Shown here piece by piece: positions 5,797 to 10,829 of a stretch of DNA of 10,829 nucleotides (position 1 is its first letter; the number at the start of each line of letters is the position of its first letter). The notes below the pieces were generated by a model. It had not been told where the DNA came from and did no database searches. It saw only the letters and a program-made list of their open reading frames with translations. The stretch is from Actinobacteria bacterium UBA2279 (lineage in GTDB: Bacteria > Actinomycetota > Coriobacteriia > Anaerosomatales > Anaerosomataceae): NCBI GenBank assembly GCA_002347365.1, contig DDWT01000014.1, positions 1 to 10,829 on the forward strand, read 5' to 3'. The translations under genes and the position numbers were made by a program.

Positions 5797-6036
5797 TCAA
5801 GTCTGAATCGCGGCACAGGGCTTCTCTGAGCGGCTTCCTATGATGGTGCATAGCACTCGTGGCCGACGCCACCGCGCAATGGAGCCCGCGCTCACCAATC
5901 GGCCGGAGGGCGGTACGTGCCCCTCTCGCGCTCGGTCAAAGTCGTCCGGGTCATGGAGCGTCCCTGTTTGATGATGAAGGTCATCGCGATCGTATCCCTC
6001 GGCGTCGTATCCCTTGTGGTCATAGCCGTCGCCCAC
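5797..6036 (-). CDS. Small protein with G-Y-D-x-x pentapeptide repeats
   Basis: A predicted 79-residue protein from GTG 6036, preceded by AAGGGGG at about 6 nt. The first 35 residues carry regular repeats: GYDHK, GYDAE, GYDRD, then DLHHQTGT, then DPDDFDR. This G/N-Y-D-x-x pattern, with a T-G-T-x-x-D-P break, resembles repeat segments I recall from actinobacterial proteins of unknown function, where the break is often Y-D-P-x-G-[FY]-D-R. The C-terminal half (PPSGRL to end) looks less ordered and may be drifted sequence. The gene lies 46 nt behind the ABC permease on the same strand and ends 2 nt from the convergent DUF4386 gene. It is either a short real gene of the PadR operon or the remnant of a longer repeat protein. 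The repeat is visible; its function is unknown. Confidence 0.5.
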   Translation of the reverse strand: MGDGYDHKGYDAEGYDRDDLHHQTGTLHDPDDFDRAREGHVPPSGRLVSAGSIARWRRPRVLCTIIGSRSEKPCAAIQT

Positions 6037-6058
6037 TGATAGCCCCCTTTCTCGCTGC

Positions 6059-6082
6059 AGCGCCAGACCCCCGGCCGGCGCT
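6059..6082 (-). terminator. Weak hairpin right after ABC permease stop
   Basis: AGCGCC / GGCGCT, a 6-bp stem with a 12-nt GC-rich loop, starts at the base after the permease stop. No T-run follows on the minus strand. It could attenuate transcription before the small GYD-repeat gene. Confidence 0.3.
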
Positions 6083-6847
6083 CTACCGGGAGATCTTCCG
6101 CCTGTAGATGACCGTGGCGAAGGTGTACGCCATGACCAGGGTTCCGACACACCAGGCGAGAGCGATCCAGATGTCAATGCCGACCGGCTGCTGTGCGAAC
6201 AGATCGCGAATCGCGTTGACGATGGACGTCACCGGCTGGTTCTCGGCGAACGCACGCACCGGGCCGGGCATGGTGTCGGTGGGCACGAATGCCGAGCTGA
6301 CGAACGGCAGGAAGATCAGCGGGTAGGAGAACGCGCTCGCGCCATCCACGGTCTTCGCGGATAGGCCGGCGATCACGGCGAGCCACGTCAACGCCAGGGT
6401 GAACAGGAGCAGGATGCCGGCGACTGCGAGCCATGCGAGCACTCCCGCACCCGAGCGGAAACCCATGAGGAGAGCGACGAGCACGACGACCACGAGTGAG
6501 ATCATATTGGCGACCAGCGAGGTCAGCACGTGCGCCCACAGCACGGACGAGCGTGCGATCGGCATGGAGTGGAATCGCTCGAAGATGCCGCTTTGCATGT
6601 CCATGAAGAGCCGGTATGCGGTGTAGGCGATGCCCGACGCGATCGTGATGAGCAGAATGCCGGGCAGTAGGTAGTCCACGTAGTTCTCCGTGCCCGTGCT
6701 GATCGCGCCGCCGAAGACGTAGACGAACAGCAGCATCATAGCGATCGGCGTGACCGCCGTGGTGAGGATGGTGTCCAGGCTACGCGTGATGTGGCGCAGC
6801 GACCGTCCGGTCAGGACCGCGGTGTCGCCGAAGAAATGGCTGGTCAT
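6083..6847 (-). CDS. ABC-2 type transporter permease (DrrB-like)
   Basis: A 254-residue membrane subunit of an ABC-2 exporter. Hydrophobic spans lie at about 28-48, 58-80, 105-128, 135-161, 168-188 and 226-248, the usual six. Family marks include the post-helix-2 segment GIFERFHSMPIARSS (87-101), where the coupling helix meets the ATPase, and ENQPVTSIVNAIRDLF (202-217), the N-P-V-T-x-x-V-N-A-x-R-x-L motif of DrrB relatives. Start ATG 6847 has AAGGAG 5 nt upstream and lies 9 nt after the ATPase stop. It should pair with that ATPase to export a hydrophobic compound (drug, antibiotic or lipid) across the cytoplasmic membrane. DrrAB of anthracycline producers is the named relative; no biosynthesis genes are nearby, so a resistance or general efflux role is more likely. 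Confidence 0.92.
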   Translation of the reverse strand: MTSHFFGDTAVLTGRSLRHITRSLDTILTTAVTPIAMMLLFVYVFGGAISTGTENYVDYLLPGILLITIASGIAYTAYRLFMDMQSGIFERFHSMPIARSSVLWAHVLTSLVANMISLVVVVLVALLMGFRSGAGVLAWLAVAGILLLFTLALTWLAVIAGLSAKTVDGASAFSYPLIFLPFVSSAFVPTDTMPGPVRAFAENQPVTSIVNAIRDLFAQQPVGIDIWIALAWCVGTLVMAYTFATVIYRRKISR

Positions 6848-6856
6848 CGTTGCTCC

Positions 6857-7624
6857 TTACTCGTCCGTACCGACCCCACCGACGATGGCGAGGAAGATGT
6901 CCTCAAGAGTCGGCTGCTTCTCGACATACTCGACCTTGGCAGGCGGGTGCAGCTGCTTGAGACCGGCGAGGGTATCGTTCACGATGATCCGACCGCCGTG
7001 GAGGATCGCGATCCGGTCGGCGAGTCGCTCGGCCTCATCCAAGTGCTGGGTCGTGAGCAGTACCGTCGTGCCGGCCTCGGCGAGTCCCTTGACGGCCTGC
7101 CATACCTCGACGCGCGCCTGCGGGTCGAGCCCGGTCGTCGGCTCGTCAAGGAAGATGACCGGCGGATTCCCGATGAGGCTCATCGCGATGTCGAGGCGGC
7201 GGCGCATACCGCCCGAGTATGTCGACACCTTCCGCGCTGCCGCGTCGGTCAGCGAGAAACGATCGAGCAGGTCATCCGCGATCGCCCCCGGGTTCTCGAG
7301 GTGCCTCAATCGAGCGATCAGCACCAGGTTCTCCCTCCCGCTCAAGATCTCGTCGACGGCAGCGAACTGCCCGGTGAGGCTGATGGACCCCCGTACGTCG
7401 GCGGCCTGTGTGGCGACATCGAAGCCGTTGACGCTGGCGGTCCCTGCGTCTGCATTGAGCAGTGTGGACAGGATGTTCACGACCGTGGTCTTGCCCGCCC
7501 CGTTCGCGCCGAGTAGTGCGAAGACGCTGCCGCGCGCCACGTCGAAGTCCACGCCCTGCAATACGTGCAGGTCCTTATAGGACTTCTGCAGACTCCTCAC
7601 CCCGACAGCTGCAGCCGTGGTCAT
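6857..7624 (-). CDS. ABC transporter ATP-binding protein (DrrA-like)
   Basis: A 255-residue nucleotide-binding subunit with a full motif set: Walker A G39-A-N-G-A-G-K45-T-T, Q-loop Q86, signature Y136-S-G-G-M-R-R-R-L, Walker B VIFLDEP (D160, E161), D-loop G165-L-D, and switch His194. The C-terminal end KVEYVEKQPTLEDIFLAIV matches the L-E-D-x-F-L tail of DrrA-type drug-export ATPases, though it is short: the family is often over 300 residues. All catalytic residues are present, so it should hydrolyse ATP. Start ATG 7624 is chosen because AGGAGG lies 7 nt upstream and the codon overlaps the DUF1048 stop as ATGA; the longer frame to 7690 is inside the neighbour. It works with the permease immediately downstream. 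Confidence 0.94.
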   Translation of the reverse strand: MTTAAAVGVRSLQKSYKDLHVLQGVDFDVARGSVFALLGANGAGKTTVVNILSTLLNADAGTASVNGFDVATQAADVRGSISLTGQFAAVDEILSGRENLVLIARLRHLENPGAIADDLLDRFSLTDAAARKVSTYSGGMRRRLDIAMSLIGNPPVIFLDEPTTGLDPQARVEVWQAVKGLAEAGTTVLLTTQHLDEAERLADRIAILHGGRIIVNDTLAGLKQLHPPAKVEYVEKQPTLEDIFLAIVGGVGTDE

Positions 7625-7989
7625 CGCGGTCCTCCTCGCTCCGCGTCCGCGATCGACGCGACCAGGCGTGCGCGTTCCTTGTCGATCCACTGCGTGCCGT
7701 CGTAGGCATGGGCGAACGTCTCGGCGAACTCGACCGGATCGTCACCGACGATAGCGCGTACCGAGGTGCCGTCCGCGGCGGCGCGCTCCCAGAGCTCGAC
7801 AAAGTCGCACATCATCGTCATGAGGGTCTCTCCATCCGTGAAGCCCCCGTAGTACATGAAGTAGCGCTGAAACGCCTTCGCGGCAGTGCCGTAGGGCTCG
7901 GGAAGCGCCTCCATACGCGCCTTGTACCGCCGATACTGCCGCTTCTGATCGAGCGACCCCGTCACCTTCTCGATCCATGCTGCTGCCAT
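7621..7989 (-). CDS. DUF1048-family protein
   Basis: A 122-residue soluble, helical protein. The segments KRQYRRYKARMEALPEPYGTA (16-36) and AFQRYFMYYGGFTDGETL (39-56) match what I know of DUF1048, short proteins often encoded next to a PadR regulator and an ABC exporter. The W-x-R-A-A-A-D-G-T-x-V segment (67-77) and D-P-V-E-F-A-E-x-F (84-92), leading to YDGTQWIDKERARL, fit as well. Biochemical role unknown; the constant pairing suggests it helps sense the exported compound or modulates PadR. Start ATG 7989 has AAGGAGG about 9 nt upstream. It begins 2 nt after the PadR stop, and its own stop overlaps the ATPase start (ATGA), so the four genes are one tightly packed operon. Confidence 0.88.
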   Translation of the reverse strand: MAAAWIEKVTGSLDQKRQYRRYKARMEALPEPYGTAAKAFQRYFMYYGGFTDGETLMTMMCDFVELWERAAADGTSVRAIVGDDPVEFAETFAHAYDGTQWIDKERARLVASIADAERGGPR

Positions 7990-7991
7990 GA

Positions 7992-8321
7992 CTATCTGCC
8001 TCCTTCGTGGAGCTGCCCGAGGCGATCTGCGAGGAAGTCCCAAGTCTTCCAGAACTCCTCGAGGTACTCACGTCCTTGCGCGTTGAGCGAATACACCTTG
8101 CGAGGGGGTCCTTTCTCGGACGGGTGCTTCTCCACGTCGACCAACCCTCTATGCTCGATCCTTACGAGCAGCGCATAGACGGTTCCCTCGGCAATGTCGG
8201 AGAAGCCCGTCTCCCGCAGCCGCGCAGTGATCTCATAGCCGTACGCGGGCTGCATGGACAAGATTGCGAGGACGATACCCTCCAGCGTGCCCTTGAGCAT
8301 TTCCGTCATCTGCCCGCCCAC
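7992..8321 (-). CDS. PadR-family transcriptional regulator
   Basis: A 109-residue PadR protein of the short (subfamily 2) type. MTEMLKGTLEGIVLAILS (5-22) is the usual N-terminal helix pair. YGYEITARLRETGFSDIAEGTVYALLVRIEHRGLV holds the winged helix with the family motif G-T-V-Y-x-L-L-x-R-(I/L)-E (46-56). SEKGPPRKVYSLNAQGREYL is the wing, and the last helix (84-105) is for dimerisation. I prefer GTG 8321, because GAGGAGG is 6 nt upstream; ATG 8309 (105 residues) is the alternative and has only a weaker GGCGGG near it. First gene of the DUF1048-ABC operon; PadR proteins of this class repress their own operon and release on binding the drug-like compound. The inverted repeat at 8350-8375 is a likely operator. 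Confidence 0.92.
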   Translation of the reverse strand: MGGQMTEMLKGTLEGIVLAILSMQPAYGYEITARLRETGFSDIAEGTVYALLVRIEHRGLVDVEKHPSEKGPPRKVYSLNAQGREYLEEFWKTWDFLADRLGQLHEGGR

Positions 8322-8349
8322 GGAATACCTCCTCTGCAAACTACATAGC

Positions 8350-8375
8350 GGTACTAACTACTGGTACATAGTATC
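8350..8375 (-). promoter_or_regulatory. padR promoter with inverted-repeat operator
   Basis: GGTACTA-N12-TAGTATC (8350-8375) is a 7-bp inverted repeat with one mismatch, rich in the TACT/AGTA steps usual in PadR sites. On the minus strand it overlaps an extended -10, TGATACTAT, with the hexamer TACTAT at 8373-8368, about 45 nt before the padR start. A weak TTGCGC lies 16 nt further upstream. Confidence 0.5.
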
Positions 8376-8637
8376 ACAGAGTATTCGCAGCGCAAGCTGC
8401 AACCGTGACGACATCTCGCCTGGTGGTAGCGTCCGGTGGACCATGCCAGCCTCTGCTTCCACACAGACGGCGAGCCTGGTCGGGGGTATTCGCAATCCCT
8501 GCTCCAGAGCCCGGGAGTTCAAGCGCACGATGAAGACATCGCGGGAGCAGCAGCCGTTGAGCGGTCCAGCCACATGTCGCAAGTCGGGTATCAACCTTTT
8601 GCGAGTCGGCGAATCGCACGATGAGGAGCGTCACGAT
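8376..8637. other. Divergent spacer between padR and copB-like gene
   Basis: No convincing gene here. The plus-strand frame of the ATPase stays open through it, but the residues look like non-coding drift and the good ribosome binding site is at 8623-8628. GTATTCGCA occurs twice (8381-8389 and 8486-8494). It must hold the ATPase promoter, but I could not assign one; no CopY or CueR-type copper box was recognised. Confidence 0.5.
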
Positions 8638-10695
8638 ATGGACAGATCTCACGATGGGCAAGCGAACGGGATGAATCATGAGTCCGGTGCCCGCCATGAT
8701 GCTGCAGACGGCGGACATGAAGGGCATGGCGGACATGAACGCATGATCGCTGATTTCCGTCGCCGGTTCTGGGTCTCGCTCGTCCTCACAGTCCCCATAC
8801 TCGCGCTCTCGCCCCTTATCCAGGGCTTCCTCGGTCTTCAGGGCGTATTGGGATTCAGTGGTGACTCATTCGTGCTGTTCGGGTTGTCTACGATCGTCTT
8901 CTTCTATGGCGGCTGGCCGTTCCTCACCGGCTTCGTGAAGGAACTCCGCAGTCGCTCGATCGCCATGATGACGCTGATCGCCGTGGCGATCACGACGGCA
9001 TATGCCTATAGCACCGCCGTCGTATTCGGACTGCAGGGAGAAGTCTTTTTCTGGGAACTCGCTACCTTGATCGATGTCATGTTGCTCGGACACTGGATCG
9101 AGATGCGTTCGGTGATGGGAGCGTCCCGTGCTCTCGAAGCTCTCGCAGAGCTGATGCCGTCTGCTGCCCATCGACTTGCCGATGACGGTTCAGTGATAGA
9201 CGTCCCTCTCGCGGACCTCAAGGTCGGCGATCGCGTACTGGTTCGTCCAGGCGAGAAGATCCCGGCAGATGGCACGATCGTTGAGGGCAAGACCTCGGTC
9301 AACGAGTCGATGCTGACGGGCGAGTCCAAGCCGGTGTCAAAAGACCCGGACGACGAGGTCATCGGCGGATCGATCAACGCCGAGGGCTCGGTGACCGTTG
9401 AGATCAAGGCGACGGGAAGTGACTCGTTCTTGTCTCAGGTGATCGAATTGGTCAAAGAGGCGCAGCAATCGAAATCGAGAACGCAGAACCTCGCCGATCG
9501 GGCTGCCGCTTGGCTCACAGCCATCGCCCTCATGGGTGGGGCGATCACGTTCATCGCGTGGTACGTGTTCGTCGGTGAATCATCGAGCTTCGCTCTGTCT
9601 CGGACGGTCACTGTCATGGTGATAACGTGCCCGCATGCCCTTGGTCTGGCCATCCCGCTCGTTGTCGCGGTCTCCACATCACTCGGCGCCAGTAACGGTC
9701 TGCTCATCCGCGATCGGGATGCGTTCGAGCAGGCACGCGAACTCGATGCCGTCATCTTCGACAAGACAGGGACGCTCACGCTCGGTGAGTTCGGAGTGAC
9801 GGATATCGCCATCTACGGTGAGCGCACGGACGATGAGGTCCTCTCGCTGGCCGCGGCCGTCGAGCATCGCTCGGAGCATCCGATCGCTGCGGGCATCGTC
9901 AGGTCGGCCGCCGAACGCGAGCTGGCCGTCCCGTCGACAGAGGAGTTCTCGGCGATACCGGGCAAGGGCGCCCAAGGTACCGTTTCCGGCACTCAGGTCG
10001 CTGTCGTCTCGCCGGGCTATCTGGGAGAGACGAACCTGTCGATTCCCGACACGAAGGCGTTCGAGATGCTGTCGGCCCAAGGCAAGACCGCCGTCTTCGT
10101 TCTGATCGAGGGTGAGATCGCCGGCCTGCTGGCGCTCGCCGATATCGTGAGGCCGGAGTCTGCGGATGCGATAGAACGTCTCAAGGAGATGGGCGTCGAG
10201 CCGATGATGCTCACCGGCGATAACGCCCAGGTCGCAAAGTGGGTCGCCGACGAACTTGGGATCAAGAGTTACTTCGCCGAAGTGCTGCCTCAGGACAAGG
10301 CGGCCAAAGTCAAAGAGGTCCAGGCACAAGGCAAGGTCGTCGCCATGACGGGGGACGGCGTCAACGATGCGCCGGCTCTTGCACAGGCAGACATCGGCAT
10401 CGCCGTGGGAGCCGGCACGGATGTCGCCGTCGAGACGGCAGACGTGATCCTGGTGCGTTCGAACCCGGAAGACGTTGTCAACGTCGTGTCCCTGTCCAAG
10501 GCTACCTACAGGAAGATGCAACAGAACTTGGCGTGGGCGACCGGCTACAACGTGATCGCGATCCCACTGGCGGCCGGCGTTCTCTACAGCGTGGGCATCG
10601 TTCTCTCGCCTGCTGTGGGAGCGGCGCTCATGTCGCTGTCAACCGTGGTCGTCGCCATCAACGCACGACTTCTGAGACTGCCTCGCACAGCCTAG
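8638..10695 (+). CDS. copB: P1B-3 copper/silver-translocating P-type ATPase (CopB type)
   Basis: A 685-residue heavy-metal P-type ATPase. The N-terminus (1-35) is His-rich (H5, 14, 20, 27, 30, 33) and lacks a CxxC metal-binding domain. Actuator motif TGES is at 227-230. The transmembrane metal site is C331-P-H333, the P1B-3 (CopB) signature that separates it from CPC copper(I) pumps. Phosphorylation motif DKTGT is D375-T379, the nucleotide-binding HP pair H414-P415, then TGDN 526-529 and GDGVNDAPAL 572-581. MSLST in the last helix (665-669) also fits P1B-3. All catalytic residues are present. It should export copper (Cu2+/Cu+) or silver from the cytoplasm. Start ATG 8638 has GAGGAG 9 nt upstream and keeps the His-rich region; the open frame back to 8254 is not used. 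No chaperone or metal regulator is visible next to it. Confidence 0.95.
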   Translation: MDRSHDGQANGMNHESGARHDAADGGHEGHGGHERMIADFRRRFWVSLVLTVPILALSPLIQGFLGLQGVLGFSGDSFVLFGLSTIVFFYGGWPFLTGFVKELRSRSIAMMTLIAVAITTAYAYSTAVVFGLQGEVFFWELATLIDVMLLGHWIEMRSVMGASRALEALAELMPSAAHRLADDGSVIDVPLADLKVGDRVLVRPGEKIPADGTIVEGKTSVNESMLTGESKPVSKDPDDEVIGGSINAEGSVTVEIKATGSDSFLSQVIELVKEAQQSKSRTQNLADRAAAWLTAIALMGGAITFIAWYVFVGESSSFALSRTVTVMVITCPHALGLAIPLVVAVSTSLGASNGLLIRDRDAFEQARELDAVIFDKTGTLTLGEFGVTDIAIYGERTDDEVLSLAAAVEHRSEHPIAAGIVRSAAERELAVPSTEEFSAIPGKGAQGTVSGTQVAVVSPGYLGETNLSIPDTKAFEMLSAQGKTAVFVLIEGEIAGLLALADIVRPESADAIERLKEMGVEPMMLTGDNAQVAKWVADELGIKSYFAEVLPQDKAAKVKEVQAQGKVVAMTGDGVNDAPALAQADIGIAVGAGTDVAVETADVILVRSNPEDVVNVVSLSKATYRKMQQNLAWATGYNVIAIPLAAGVLYSVGIVLSPAVGAALMSLSTVVVAINARLLRLPRTA

Positions 10696-10763
10696 GTGTC
10701 CAGCGTGGAGCTTCTCATGTGTCGGATCGGGGTCTGCCAGGGTATTGGGGATACACTCCGTCA

Positions 10764-10788
10764 TGGTGGGTCCCTCAGGGACGAACCA
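10764..10788. terminator. Hairpin with internal loop downstream of copB-like gene
   Basis: Inner stem GTCCC-TCA-GGGAC (10770-10782), then a 2x2 internal loop, then outer stem TGGT / ACCA (10764-10767 and 10785-10788). It begins about 70 nt after the ATPase stop and has no T-run. Possible bidirectional terminator or binding site; nothing else was recognised in 10696-10829. Confidence 0.35.
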
Positions 10789-10829
10789 CGTATACGCCGG
10801 ATCGTGCCGGTCATCTCATAGTGACTAGG

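Noticed and set aside
5795..5812. GTTCAAGTC, resembling a tRNA T-loop, just after the DUF4386 stop.
   Set aside because: No acceptor, D or anticodon stem can be built around it, and it lies in the 3' ends of two convergent genes.
5953..6039. Plus-strand frame for a 22-28 residue, very hydrophobic peptide resembling a single membrane helix.
   Set aside because: It is the antisense of the GYD-repeat codons on the minus strand, which explains its V/I richness. It has only a distant GGAG, so the minus-strand gene is the better reading.
6750..7580. Long plus-strand open frames opposite the ABC genes.
   Set aside because: High-GC shadow frames: Ser/Arg-rich, no motifs, and exactly antisense to clear DrrA/DrrB-type genes.
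8254..8637. Long in-frame 5' extension of the CopB-type ATPase, overlapping padR antisense.
   Set aside because: No family similarity, no good ribosome binding site, and it crosses the padR promoter; ATG 8638 has GAGGAG at the right distance and keeps the His-rich N-terminus.
9679..10521. 280-codon minus-strand frame opposite the P-type ATPase.
   Set aside because: Antisense shadow of a gene with complete catalytic motifs; composition is His/Arg/Asp-rich without a recognisable domain.

Overview
This window looks like chromosomal DNA from a high-GC bacterium, most likely an actinobacterium. A Coriobacteriia-type anaerobe is my guess, from the flavodoxin-like, ferritin-like, CopB and DUF1048/DrrAB content; no marker gene here proves it. 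Base composition is even, and I see no insertion sequence, integrase, tRNA, rRNA or CRISPR array.

Region 1 (2-1636, plus strand): the 3' part of a small membrane protein gene, then a ferritin-like protein 5 nt behind it, a strong hairpin, and a HemG-like flavodoxin-domain protein with its own ribosome binding site and a dyad-symmetric leader. Region 2 (1757-2755, minus strand): a multi-pass membrane protein translationally coupled to a one-domain winged-helix regulator. Their promoter carries a palindrome between -35 and -10.

Region 3 (2920-5794): a TetR-family repressor gene diverges from a three-gene plus-strand operon: a Tat-type, lipobox-bearing flavodoxin-domain protein, a short-chain dehydrogenase, and a DUF4386 membrane protein. 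The spacer holds two copies of CCTAAC-N3-GTTAGG. The first fills the spacer of a TTGACC-17-CATACT promoter, which suggests a TetR-controlled redox/membrane operon. The flavodoxin gene has a second, well-placed ribosome binding site before an internal ATG exactly at the start of the flavodoxin domain, so one gene could make an exported and a cytosolic form.

Region 4 (8321-5797, minus strand): a tightly packed PadR - DUF1048 - ABC ATPase - ABC permease operon (DrrAB-type drug or lipid exporter under a PadR repressor). It is probably followed by a short gene, missed by simple ORF selection, for a protein with G-Y-D-x-x pentapeptide repeats. It ends tail-to-tail with the DUF4386 gene, 2 nt apart. 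Region 5 (8638-10695, plus strand): a CopB-type (P1B-3) copper/silver ATPase with a His-rich N-terminus, divergent from padR across a roughly 316-nt gap.

The common theme is envelope and redox stress handling: three local repressors (winged-helix, TetR, PadR), each beside a membrane or redox cassette, plus a metal exporter. The most original points are the dual-start Tat flavodoxin with its paired operators and the small GYD-repeat protein. The rest belongs to known families.
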